Source: an uncultured Oscillospiraceae bacterium (GTDB lineage: Bacteria; Bacillota; Clostridia; Oscillospirales; Oscillospiraceae). Taken from it: 64,000 nt of DNA. Location of the stretch: NCBI GenBank assembly GCA_934623575.1, contig CAKTVL010000003.1:1-64000 (forward strand). Reading direction: 5' to 3'. Positions 7,861-16,030 of the stretch are shown in pieces (position 1 is the first letter of the stretch; each line of letters begins with the position of its first letter). The translations under genes were made by a program, and so were the position numbers. The notes beneath the pieces are model-generated. The model was not told where the DNA came from. It searched no databases and saw only the letters and a program-made list of their open reading frames with translations.

Positions 7861-8534
7861 TACTCACCGGTGCTCTGGTCAACTGCGCCGCCATCGTGGC
7901 GGGCGGCATTCTGGGCACCCTGGGCAGCCGTCTGATGCCGGAGAAAATGAAGGAGACGGTGCTTGCCGCCACCGGACTGATCTCCATCGGCATCGGCATC
8001 TCCGGCGCCATCGGCAGCAATAACCAGCTGATCCCCATTCTGGCACTGGTGCTCGGCTCCGTGCTGGGCGAGCTGCTGCACATCGACAGCGGCGTGACGC
8101 GCGTCGGCAGCTGGCTGCAAGCGCGTTTCGGCCGGTTCGGCCCCATCACTGAGGGCTTCGTCAGCGCCTCCCTGGTGTTCGCCGTGGGCGCCATGGCCAT
8201 CATGGGCGCGCTGGACAGCGGCCTGAAAAACGACCACAGCATCCTGCTGGCCAAGTCGGCTATCGACCTGGCCACGGCGGTGGCCTTCGCCGGCTCTCTG
8301 GGCATCGGCGTGGCCTTCTCCGGCCTGTCCGTGCTGGTGGTGGAGGGCGGCATGGCCCTGCTGGCCTCCCTGCTGACCGGCGTGCTGACGCAGGCCGTCA
8401 TCACGGAGATCACCGTCACCGGCTCTCTGATGCTCATCGGCATCGGCCTGAACATGCTGGGACTCACCAAGCTGCGGATCATGAACATGACGCCGGCGCT
8501 GCTGCTGCCCATTCTGCTGTGCCGGTTTATGTAA
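7857..8534 (+). CDS. DUF554 family membrane protein
   Basis: This protein of 225 residues is mostly hydrophobic with about six to seven membrane segments and the DUF554 (YdfK/YqgA) pattern: an N-terminal GALVNCAAIVAGGILGTLGS, the central LVFAVGAMAIMGALDSG, and a C-terminal LIGIGLNMLGLTKLRI. Members are thought to be small transporters, but no substrate is established. The ATG overlaps the tcdA stop (ATGA), indicating translational coupling. Confidence 0.88.
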   Translation: MILTGALVNCAAIVAGGILGTLGSRLMPEKMKETVLAATGLISIGIGISGAIGSNNQLIPILALVLGSVLGELLHIDSGVTRVGSWLQARFGRFGPITEGFVSASLVFAVGAMAIMGALDSGLKNDHSILLAKSAIDLATAVAFAGSLGIGVAFSGLSVLVVEGGMALLASLLTGVLTQAVITEITVTGSLMLIGIGLNMLGLTKLRIMNMTPALLLPILLCRFM

Positions 8535-8565
8535 GCGGCACAGCCTGACGGAAGGAGCGTATACT

Positions 8566-9240
8566 ATGACATTTGAAGGCTACACGCAGGAGACGCTGGA
8601 TTTCCTCTGGGGCATCCGCTTCAACAACGAGCGCGGCTGGTTTCTGGACCACAAGCAGGACTACGAGAAGTACCTGCTCTCCCCCACCCGGGCGCTGGGC
8701 GAGCAGGTCTACGACGCCCTGCACGCCCGGTATCCCAAGGAGCCGTTTATGCTGAAAATGTCACGGATTTACCGTGATATGCGGCGTTTACACGGCCAGG
8801 GGCCGTATAAGGATCACCTGTGGTTCTGCATCCGCGCCGGCGGCGAGGACTGGACAGGCCGTCCCACGTTCTATTTCGAGATCGCGCCGGACTACTACAG
8901 CTACGGCATGGGCTTCTGGGCCCCCAAGGCATCCCTGATGGAGGCCTATCGCCGGGGCATCGACAGCGACCCCGCCGCCCTGGAAAAGCTGGTCAGAAGG
9001 TTCAATAAGCAGGACGTTTTCCGGCTTTATGGCCCGGAATACGCCCGCAAAAAGGGCGAGACCACCAAGCTGCTGACACCGTGGTACAACCGGAAATCCA
9101 TTAACATTCAGCACGAGCTTCCGCCGGATGAGCGTATTTTTCAGCCGGAGCTGGCGCAGGATATTATTGACGGATTCGACGCACTGATGCCTCTGTACAA
9201 GTACTTTGACGCCCTGTGCGCCCAGGCGGACAGCCAGTAG
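8566..9240 (+). CDS. DUF2461 family protein
   Basis: This is a soluble protein of 224 residues. It carries the DUF2461 hallmarks: an N-terminal ETLDFLWGIRFNNERGWF, the central MLKMSRIYRDMRR followed by GPYKDHLWF, and FYFEIAPDYYSYGMGF. The family is common in bacteria and has no proven function. A GAAGGAGC site lies upstream of the ATG. It is the last gene of the foldase operon; a new promoter begins 29 bases after the stop. Confidence 0.87.
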   Translation: MTFEGYTQETLDFLWGIRFNNERGWFLDHKQDYEKYLLSPTRALGEQVYDALHARYPKEPFMLKMSRIYRDMRRLHGQGPYKDHLWFCIRAGGEDWTGRPTFYFEIAPDYYSYGMGFWAPKASLMEAYRRGIDSDPAALEKLVRRFNKQDVFRLYGPEYARKKGETTKLLTPWYNRKSINIQHELPPDERIFQPELAQDIIDGFDALMPLYKYFDALCAQADSQ

Positions 9241-9269
9241 ACTGCTTGTTGACTGCAACGATTTTGGGG

Positions 9270-9298
9270 TTGACAGCAACGGAAAAAGCGAGTAGAAT
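9270..9298 (+). promoter_or_regulatory. Promoter of the Mn-riboswitch/ATPase transcript
   Basis: The -35 TTGACA (9270-9275) and -10 TAGAAT (9293-9298) have a 17-bp spacer. The predicted start of transcription, near 9305, is just ahead of the riboswitch P1 stem. Confidence 0.85.
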
Positions 9299-9307
9299 AC
9301 CCGATAT

Positions 9308-9447
9308 GAATGAGGGAGTAATTCCGCAGCGCCGCTTTTCCCGGCGCGGCGTGGCACACCGTCATCCCGGCGCCCTAGCGTCCGATGTGTCCTGAAAGAA
9401 TGAGACTCATGCACAGACATACGCCGTCCGTGCATGAGTCTTTTTTT
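9308..9447 (+). promoter_or_regulatory. yybP-ykoY (manganese) riboswitch with expression-platform terminator
   Basis: The P1 stem pairs ATGAG (9310-9314) with CTCAT (9406-9410). Next to it lies the conserved GGGAGTA on the 5' side and GAGAC on the 3' side. The second docking loop shows CGTCATCCCG and TCCGA between the CACAC/TGTGT arms, matching the yybP-ykoY consensus. The 3' strand of P1 is also part of a strong terminator, GACTCATGCAC (9404-9414) with GTGCATGAGTC (9430-9440) and seven T residues. Metal-stabilised P1 should therefore block the terminator and turn the gene on. The downstream gene is a P-type cation ATPase, a usual partner of this class. Confidence 0.85.
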
Positions 9448-9578
9448 GTGCAAAAGTGCAGAAGTGTCCAAAGCGTGCCTCCCCGCCCTTCGGCAGCGCC
9501 CGAGCCGCGCCGCGGGACACGGCGGAGCGTATATCGTACAGCATGAGATGTAAATAGATGGAAAAGGAGTAATAGACT

Positions 9579-12212
9579 ATGGACAAGGAATACAGCCGCA
9601 GCCCGCAGGAGGTGCTGGACGCTCTTGGCTCCTCTCCCACCGGACTGACGGAGGAGCAGGCGGCGGAGCGGCTGGCCAAGCACGGCCCCAACAAGCTGAA
9701 GGAGGCGGAGAAGCCTTCCGTGCTCCAGCGGTTCCTGGCACAGCTGAAGGACCCCATGCTGCTGATACTGCTGGCCGCGGCGGCGGTGTCCGCCGTGACC
9801 AACGCCCTCAGCGGTGAGAGCTTCACCGAGGTGTTCATCATCCTCATCGTGGTGCTGCTGAACGCCGTGCTGGGCGTGGTGCAGGAGAGCAAGGCAGAGG
9901 CCGCCATCGAGGCGCTGCAGACCATGACCGCCGCCAAGTGCAAGGTGCTGCGGGACGGCCACCAGGTGGTCATCGAGAGCAGCCAGCTGGTGCCCGGCGA
10001 CGTGGTGGTGCTGGAGGCCGGCGACGCCGTGCCTGCCGACGGCCGCCTGCTGGAGAGCGCCTCCATGAAGATCGAGGAGGCGGCGCTGACCGGCGAGAGC
10101 GTCCCCGTCACCAAGGCGGTGGAGCTGCTGACCGGCGAGAATGTCCCCCTGGGCGACCGGAAAAACATGTGCTACATGGGCAGCACCGTGGTCTATGGCC
10201 GCGGCAAGGCGGTGATCACCGCCACCGGCATGGACACCGAGATGGGCAAGATCGCCGGTGTGCTGGCCCAGACCGAGCAGGAGCAGACGCCCCTGCAGCG
10301 CAAGCTCAACGAGCTGGGCAAGACCCTGAGCAAGCTGGTGCTGGGCATCTGCGTGTTCATCTTTATCTTTGACCTGGTAGTGGCCGGCGAGTTCACGCTG
10401 GAGACCGTGCTGAACACCTTCATGGTGGCCGTGTCCCTGGCGGTGGCGGCCATCCCGGAGGGACTGGCCACGGTGGTCACCGTGGTGCTGAGCATCGGCG
10501 TGACCAACATGAGCAAGCAGCACGCCGTGATCCGCCGGCTGACGGCGGTGGAGACCCTGGGCTGCACCCAGGTGATCTGCTCCGACAAGACCGGCACCCT
10601 GACCCAGAACAAAATGACCGTGGTGGAGCACACCGGCCCCACGGAGCTGCTGGCCACGGCTATGGCCCTGTGCAATGACGCGGCGCTGGAGGACGGCGGC
10701 GCGGTAGGCGAGCCCACTGAGGCGGCACTGGTGAACTTCGCCGCCGCCCAGGGGTTGAAGAAGCCCGTGCTGGAGGAGCGCCAGCCCCGCTGCGGCGAGG
10801 CCCCCTTCGACTCCGGCCGCAAGATGATGTCCACCATCCACCGCACGGACACCGGGTTCATCCAGTACACCAAGGGCGCGCCGGACGAGGTGCTGCGCCG
10901 CTGCACCAGCTACACCGAAAACGGGCAGGTCCTGCCCCTGACGGAGGAAAAGCGCAGCGCCATCCTGGCCGACAACAAGGCCATGGCCGACAAGGCCCTG
11001 CGGGTGCTGGCGGCGGCGGAGCGGCTGTATGACGCCCTGCCCGACCGGCAGGAGCCGGAGGAGCTGGAGCACGACCTGTGCTTCATCGGGCTGGCGGGCA
11101 TGATCGACCCCATCCGTCCGGAGGTAAAGGCCGCCGTGGCGGAGTGCCGGGCGGCGGGCATCCGGCCGGTGATGATCACCGGCGACCACAAGGACACCGC
11201 CGTGGCCATCGGCAAGGAGCTGGGCATCATCGACAGCGCCGACCAGGCCGTCACCGGCAGCGCGCTGGACGGCCTGACCGACGAGGAGCTGGACCAGGCG
11301 GTGGAGAAATACAGCGTGTACGCCCGGGTGCAGCCAGAGCATAAGGTGCGCATCGTCAACGCCTGGCGGCGCAAGGGCGCTGTCACCGCCATGACCGGCG
11401 ACGGCGTCAACGACGCCCCGTCCATCAAGTCCGCGGACATCGGCGTGGGCATGGGCATCACCGGCACGGACGTCACCAAGAACGTGGCGGACATGGTGCT
11501 CAGCGACGACAACTTCGCCACCATCGTCTCCGCCGTGGGCGAGGGCCGCCGCATCTACGACAATATCCGCAAGGCCATCCAGTTCCTGCTGGCCAGCAAT
11601 ATGAGCGAGGTGCTGGGCGTGTTCTTCGCCACGCTGCTGGGCTTCACGCTGCTGAACCCGGTACACCTGCTGTTCATCAACCTGATCACCGACTGCTTCC
11701 CCGCCCTGGCCTTGGGCCTGGAAAAGGGCGAGCCGGACACCATGACCCGCCCGCCCCGGGACAGCAAGGACGGCATCTTTGCCGGCGGTCTGGGCGTTGA
11801 CATCGTGTACCAGGGCGTGCTGATCACCATCATCACCCTGGCGTCCTATATCATCGGCCACTGCATGGAGGTGGGCTATTTCGAGATGCCCAAGGGCGTG
11901 TCCGACGACGGCATGACCATGGCCTTCCTGACCATGAGCATGTGTGAGATCTTCCACAGCTTCAATATGCGCTCCCAGCGCAAGAGCGTGTTCTCGCTGC
12001 CCAGCCACAACAAGGTGCTGTGGGGCGCCATGCTGGGCTCCCTGGCGCTGACCACGCTGGTACTGGAGGTACCCGTTATCGCCAACGCCTTCGGCTTCAC
12101 CCCCGTGGACTGGGCGGAGTACGGCGTGGCCCTGGCCCTGGCGGTGCTGGTGATCCCCATCGTGGAGTGCGTTAAATTCTTCCAGCGGCGCGCGGCCCGC
12201 AAAAGGGCATGA
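9579..12212 (+). CDS. P-type cation-transporting ATPase (Ca2+/Mn2+ type)
   Basis: This P2-type ATPase of 877 residues has an N-terminal cation ATPase domain, TGES actuator loop (171-174), PEGL in M4 (293-296), phosphorylated Asp336 in DKTGT, and the TGDGVNDAP hinge. In M6 the NLITD motif keeps the Asn and Asp used for Ca2+/Mn2+ binding in SERCA-like pumps, and M5 has NMSEV. It should pump a divalent cation out of the cytoplasm. The manganese riboswitch upstream points to Mn2+ export as the physiological role, though Ca2+ remains possible. AAAGGAG lies 10 bases before the ATG. Confidence 0.93.
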   Translation: MDKEYSRSPQEVLDALGSSPTGLTEEQAAERLAKHGPNKLKEAEKPSVLQRFLAQLKDPMLLILLAAAAVSAVTNALSGESFTEVFIILIVVLLNAVLGVVQESKAEAAIEALQTMTAAKCKVLRDGHQVVIESSQLVPGDVVVLEAGDAVPADGRLLESASMKIEEAALTGESVPVTKAVELLTGENVPLGDRKNMCYMGSTVVYGRGKAVITATGMDTEMGKIAGVLAQTEQEQTPLQRKLNELGKTLSKLVLGICVFIFIFDLVVAGEFTLETVLNTFMVAVSLAVAAIPEGLATVVTVVLSIGVTNMSKQHAVIRRLTAVETLGCTQVICSDKTGTLTQNKMTVVEHTGPTELLATAMALCNDAALEDGGAVGEPTEAALVNFAAAQGLKKPVLEERQPRCGEAPFDSGRKMMSTIHRTDTGFIQYTKGAPDEVLRRCTSYTENGQVLPLTEEKRSAILADNKAMADKALRVLAAAERLYDALPDRQEPEELEHDLCFIGLAGMIDPIRPEVKAAVAECRAAGIRPVMITGDHKDTAVAIGKELGIIDSADQAVTGSALDGLTDEELDQAVEKYSVYARVQPEHKVRIVNAWRRKGAVTAMTGDGVNDAPSIKSADIGVGMGITGTDVTKNVADMVLSDDNFATIVSAVGEGRRIYDNIRKAIQFLLASNMSEVLGVFFATLLGFTLLNPVHLLFINLITDCFPALALGLEKGEPDTMTRPPRDSKDGIFAGGLGVDIVYQGVLITIITLASYIIGHCMEVGYFEMPKGVSDDGMTMAFLTMSMCEIFHSFNMRSQRKSVFSLPSHNKVLWGAMLGSLALTTLVLEVPVIANAFGFTPVDWAEYGVALALAVLVIPIVECVKFFQRRAARKRA

Positions 12213-12781
12213 CGCCCGCGGAGCACACCCTCCTGCTGCGGGCCATACAGGCGCTGCTGGAACGGCAGGCCCCGGTCCTTGTGGCCATCGACGGCCGCTG
12301 CGGCGCCGGGAAAAGCACGCTGGCGGCACAGCTGCAGGCGCAGCTGTCCTGCCGGGTGTTCCACATGGACGACTTCTTTCTGCGCCCGGAGCAGCGCACC
12401 GCCGCGCGGCTGGCGCAGCCGGGGGAGAACGTGGACCACGAGCGCTTTCTGACGGAGGTGCTGCTGCCGGCCCGGCGCGGCGAGGACGTCACCTACCGGC
12501 CCTACCTGTGCGCGCGGCGATCGCTGGACGCACCGGTGGCGGCTCCGGCCGCGCATCTGACCATCGTGGAGGGCGCCTACGCCTGCCACCCGGCCCTGTG
12601 GGAATATTACGACCTGCGGGTGTTCCTCACCGTGGACAGTGAAGAGCAGCTGCGCCGCATCCAGGCCCGCAACGGCCCGGAGCGGGCGATGCAGTTCCGG
12701 GACCGCTGGATCCCGCTGGAGGAGGCGTATTTCGCCGCCTTCGACGTGGCCGCCCGGTGCGATATGCTGCTGCACGGCTAA
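12209..12781 (+). CDS. Uridine-kinase-like P-loop kinase
   Basis: This protein of 190 residues has a clear Walker A motif, GRCGAGKST (about residues 29-37), the FHMDDFF motif typical of the uridine kinase/phosphoribulokinase family, and a LTIVEGAYACHP strand where these enzymes carry their second acidic motif. The substrate is probably a nucleoside or small sugar-like alcohol but is not determined. The ATG overlaps the ATPase stop by 4 bases (ATGA), so it is co-expressed with the pump and placed under the same riboswitch; a functional link to the metal is not evident. Confidence 0.8.
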   Translation: MTPAEHTLLLRAIQALLERQAPVLVAIDGRCGAGKSTLAAQLQAQLSCRVFHMDDFFLRPEQRTAARLAQPGENVDHERFLTEVLLPARRGEDVTYRPYLCARRSLDAPVAAPAAHLTIVEGAYACHPALWEYYDLRVFLTVDSEEQLRRIQARNGPERAMQFRDRWIPLEEAYFAAFDVAARCDMLLHG

Positions 12782-12789
12782 GCATACAC

Positions 12790-12822
12790 AAAAAAAGAAC
12801 GCCCTCCGGGCGTTCTTTTTTT
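12790..12822. terminator. Bidirectional terminator between convergent genes
   Basis: The stem GAACGCCC/GGGCGTTC (12797-12804 and 12808-12815) is bounded by seven A and seven T residues. It ends the kinase transcript from the left and the aminotransferase transcript from the right. Confidence 0.92.
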
Positions 12823-12832
12823 GTGTCGTTCT

Positions 12833-14023
12833 TTACCGGGCGTTGTAGGCGGCAATGCCCTTGGCCAGCAGGTCCATGGCCCGCTCCAGGTCCGCCTGCT
12901 TCAGCACATAGGCGATGCGGATCTCGTTCTTGCCCTTGCCGGGGGTGCCGTAGAAGGGCTCGCCGGGGGCGAACATCACCGTGTCGCCGTTGTCGTCGAA
13001 TTCCTCCAGCAGCCACTTCTGGAAGGCGTCGGCGTCGTCCACCGGCAGGGCGGCCATCAGGTAGAAAGCGCCCCTGGGGCACTCGCAGACCACGCCGGGG
13101 ATCTCCTTCAGCTTGCGCACCACGGTGTCACGGCGGCGCTTGTACTCCTCGCGGACGGCGGCGAAGTAGTCGGGGCCAACGGTGTACAGCGCGGCGGAGG
13201 CCACCTGGTCCAGCGTAGGCACGGACAGACGGCACTGGGCGTACTTCATGGCCTGGGCCATCAGCTCCTTGTTGCGGGAGATCATGCAGCCGATGCGGGC
13301 GCCGCAGGCGGAAAAGCGCTTGGAGACGGTGTCGATGACGATGACGTTCTCTGCGGCGTCCTCGAACTCGCCCATGGATTGCAGGGGCTCGCCGGCGTAG
13401 ACGAACTCGCGGTAGGCCTCGTCGCCGATGATGTAGAGATCGTGGGCCTTGGCCACGTCCACCAGCATGCGCATCTCCTCCGGCGTCAGCACCACGCCGG
13501 TGGGGTTGCCGGGGTTGGTAACCATGATGGCGCGGGTGTGCTCGTTGATCTCCGCCTCGATCTTGGCCCGGTCGGCGTAGTGATAGCCGTCGTGAGGGGA
13601 GGTGGGGATGGGGTGGATCCTGGCACCGCAGGTGTAGGCCATGGTGTTATAGTTGGGATAGAAGGGCTCGGGGATGAGGATCTCGTCGCCGTCGTCCAGG
13701 ATGCAGTTCATGGTGATCTGCAGCGCCTCGCTGCCGCCGTTGGTGATGAGGATGTCCCCCGCGTCGAAGTGCATGCCCAGGTCTGCATAGTACTTGCGGA
13801 TGGCCTCGATCAGCTCGGGGATGCCGGGGGACGGGGCGTAAGCCAGCACCGGCAGGTCGAAGTGCCGGACGGCGTCGAAGTACGCCTTGGGCGTCTCGAT
13901 GTCCGGCTGGCCGATGTTCAGGTGGTAGATCTTCTTGCCCTTGGCCTCTGCCGCCACCGCGTAGGGGTGGAATTTACGCATGGGGGACAGTCCGCACTTC
14001 AGGACCTTGCTGGAAAACTTCAT
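12833..14023 (-). CDS. Pyridoxal-phosphate-dependent class I/II aminotransferase
   Basis: This fold type I enzyme of 396 residues has the NIGQPDIETP motif, TNGGSEALQ (cofactor phosphate loop), TNPGNPTG, the GDEAYREF strand and the DTVSKRFSACGARIG segment, whose Lys should form the Schiff base. The set fits the aspartate/alanine aminotransferase-like group, with no certain substrate. The start at 14023 follows AAGGAGGAG by 5 bases; the in-frame ATG at 14044 lies ahead of that ribosome site and was rejected. It has its own promoter and terminator. Confidence 0.9.
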   Translation of the reverse strand: MKFSSKVLKCGLSPMRKFHPYAVAAEAKGKKIYHLNIGQPDIETPKAYFDAVRHFDLPVLAYAPSPGIPELIEAIRKYYADLGMHFDAGDILITNGGSEALQITMNCILDDGDEILIPEPFYPNYNTMAYTCGARIHPIPTSPHDGYHYADRAKIEAEINEHTRAIMVTNPGNPTGVVLTPEEMRMLVDVAKAHDLYIIGDEAYREFVYAGEPLQSMGEFEDAAENVIVIDTVSKRFSACGARIGCMISRNKELMAQAMKYAQCRLSVPTLDQVASAALYTVGPDYFAAVREEYKRRRDTVVRKLKEIPGVVCECPRGAFYLMAALPVDDADAFQKWLLEEFDDNGDTVMFAPGEPFYGTPGKGKNEIRIAYVLKQADLERAMDLLAKGIAAYNAR

Positions 14024-14070
14024 AGCAGCTCCTCCTTCATACATGTTGCTTTCTCTTTTCTCGTATGGCT

Positions 14071-14099
14071 ATAGTAACGCTTTTTCGTCATTCTTGCAA
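14071..14099 (-). promoter_or_regulatory. Promoter of the aminotransferase gene
   Basis: The -35 TTGCAA (14094-14099) and -10 TACTAT (14071-14076) are spaced by 17 bp on the minus strand. Confidence 0.65.
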
Positions 14100-14123
14100 G
14101 AGAAAATTCCGCATACGGACACG

Positions 14124-14152
14124 AAAAAAGGCCGCCCGCAGGCGGCCTTTTT
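14124..14152. terminator. Terminator after mreB
   Basis: The stem GGCCGCC/GGCGGCC with a CGCA loop is flanked by A- and T-runs. It lies 16 bases past the MreB stop on the minus strand. Confidence 0.88.
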
Positions 14153-14167
14153 CGTTATTTCGTCTCC

Positions 14168-15199
14168 TCAGTTCATCTGCTTGCGGCGGCTCAGGTTCAC
14201 CGTGCCGTCGGTCATGGAGTTCAGGGAGTCCAGGCTCTTGCCGGTGCCCTCGGCCACGCAGGAGATAGCGCCCTCGGCCACCACGGTGTGGATGCCGGTG
14301 CGGGCCTCGATCAGCTTATCAAAGCCGTCCACCAGGCTGCCGCCGCCGGTCATAACGATGCCGTTGTTGGAGATGTCGGCCACCAGCTCGGGCGGGGTGC
14401 GCTCCAGCACGCCGTGAACGGCCTCCAGAATGCGCTCCACCGGCTCCTCAAAGGCCTCCAGCATCTCGGTGGAGCTGACGTTGATGACCTTGGGCAGGCC
14501 CGTCACCAGGCAACGGCCCTTGATCTCAATGGTGGCCTCCTGCTCCTTGGGGAACACGCAGCCGATCTGCATCTTCATCAGCTCCGCCGTGCGCTCGCCC
14601 ACCAGCACATTGTGCTTGCGGCGCATATACTTGACGATGGCCTCGTTGAACTGGTCGCCGGCCACCTTGATAGAGGCGCTCTCCACCACGCCGGAGAGGG
14701 AGATGACGGCGATGTCGCTGGTGCCGCCGCCGATATCCACCACCATGTGGCCGTCGGGCTTAGCGATGTCGATACCGGCGCCGATGGCGGCGGCCACAGG
14801 CTCCTCGATCAGGTACACCCGGCGCGCGCCGGCCTGAATACCGGCGTCCACCACGGCGCGCTCCTCGACTTCAGTGATGCCGGAGGGCACGCAGATGATG
14901 ACCCGGGGCTTGAACAGCTGGAAGCCGCCCACCACCTTGTGCAGGAACTCCCGCAGCATACGCTCGGTCATGTCGTAGTCGGAGATGACGCCCTCCCGCA
15001 GGGGGCGGATGGCCACGATGTTGCCGGGGGTACGGCCCAGCATGGCCTGGGCGTCGGCACCCACCTTCAGCAGCTTGCCGGTATTCTTGTCGATGGCTAC
15101 CACGGACGGCTCGTTGAGCACGACGCCCTTGCCCTTCACATACACCAGCACGGAAGCAGTACCCAGGTCAATGCCAATATCTTTTGCAATAGAACACAT
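14168..15199 (-). CDS. mreB: Rod-shape protein of the MreB/Mbl family
   Basis: This bacterial actin has 343 residues. It shows GIDLGTASVLVYVKG (phosphate 1), VVDIGGGTSDIAVISL (phosphate 2), the EEPVAAAIGAGIDI segment and MTGGGSLVDG (adenosine). It forms membrane-bound filaments that direct side-wall synthesis. A GAGGTG site precedes the ATG at 15199; the open frame continues up to 15295 but that part overlaps the promoter. It is transcribed alone, without mreC or mreD, which is more usual for Mbl or MreBH paralogues, so the exact paralogue is uncertain. Confidence 0.92.
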   Translation of the reverse strand: MCSIAKDIGIDLGTASVLVYVKGKGVVLNEPSVVAIDKNTGKLLKVGADAQAMLGRTPGNIVAIRPLREGVISDYDMTERMLREFLHKVVGGFQLFKPRVIICVPSGITEVEERAVVDAGIQAGARRVYLIEEPVAAAIGAGIDIAKPDGHMVVDIGGGTSDIAVISLSGVVESASIKVAGDQFNEAIVKYMRRKHNVLVGERTAELMKMQIGCVFPKEQEATIEIKGRCLVTGLPKVINVSSTEMLEAFEEPVERILEAVHGVLERTPPELVADISNNGIVMTGGGSLVDGFDKLIEARTGIHTVVAEGAISCVAEGTGKSLDSLNSMTDGTVNLSRRKQMN

Positions 15200-15266
15200 A
15201 TGCTTGCACCTCTGTTCTCTTATCTTTCGTTTCGGGCGGATGCGCCCGGTAGTCTCACAGCTTCTT

Positions 15267-15295
15267 ATTATACCGATTGGGAAGGAATAATGCAA
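15267..15295 (-). promoter_or_regulatory. Promoter of mreB
   Basis: The -35 TTGCAT (15290-15295) and perfect -10 TATAAT (15267-15272) have a 17-bp spacer on the minus strand. Confidence 0.75.
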
Positions 15296-15355
15296 CTGTC
15301 AAATGAAAATCGCCGCATTTTCTGTATTCTATACGGAATCCCCCCGGTTCATACC

Positions 15356-16030
15356 TCAGTGGTCCCTGGCCATGGCCAGCGTCAGGCACACCACGTCCGC
15401 CGCGCCGGCGTTCTTCAGCACCCGGACGCACTCCGTCAGCGTGGCGCCGGTGGTGACGATGTCGTCGATAAGCAGAAAGCGCCTTCCCGCGATGCTCTCC
15501 GGCTCCACCGGCTCGTAAGCGCCCAGCACATTGGCCCGGCGCGCCGCTGGATCGTCGATGCCCGACTGCGCCGGGTTGTCCACCACCTTGCGCAGCGTCT
15601 CCTGGGGCTCCACATGCCAGTCCACGCACAGGCTGGCGCACAGCATGCGCGATTGGTCAAAGCCGCGCTTTTTCAGCCGCCTTTTGCTGACCGGCACCCA
15701 GGTCACGGCGTCGAACCGGTCGGCATAGACCTCCGCCGCCTTCTCCGCCATCAGCATACCATAGGCGTTCAGGTGCTCGATGCGCCGCTTGAACTTGAAG
15801 TCCAGAATGGCGTCCCGCACCCGCCCCTCGTAGTACAGCGGCGCGGCGCACTCCCCAAAGCTGCCGGTGCGGACCTTGTCGCAGCGGGGCAGCTCCTTCT
15901 GGCACCGCTCGCAGATCAGGGCCTTCCCCGCCGCCTTGCCGCAGAAGGGGCAGCGCTGCGGGAAGAAAAAGTCCAGCAGTCCCTTTTGGGCCTTCTCCAA
16001 CGATTCGTTGATGCTATTGGTGTCGCTCAT
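15356..16030 (-). CDS. comFC: ComF family phosphoribosyltransferase-like protein
   Basis: This protein of 224 residues has a zinc-finger-like N-terminus (CPFCGK then CERCQ, about residues 27-43) and a C-terminal PRTase fold with the PRPP loop LLIDDIVTTGATL. ComFC proteins act in DNA uptake and processing of transforming DNA in the cytoplasm; catalytic activity as a PRTase is unproven. The start overlaps the recD2 stop by 4 bases (ATGA), coupling it to the helicase gene. It is the last gene in the uvrA transcript. Confidence 0.88.
   Translation of the reverse strand: MSDTNSINESLEKAQKGLLDFFFPQRCPFCGKAAGKALICERCQKELPRCDKVRTGSFGECAAPLYYEGRVRDAILDFKFKRRIEHLNAYGMLMAEKAAEVYADRFDAVTWVPVSKRRLKKRGFDQSRMLCASLCVDWHVEPQETLRKVVDNPAQSGIDDPAARRANVLGAYEPVEPESIAGRRFLLIDDIVTTGATLTECVRVLKNAGAADVVCLTLAMARDH

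Noticed and set aside
9375..12329. A 984-codon open frame opposite the P-type ATPase
   Set aside because: Same reason; it also spans the terminator and ribosome site of the ATPase gene.
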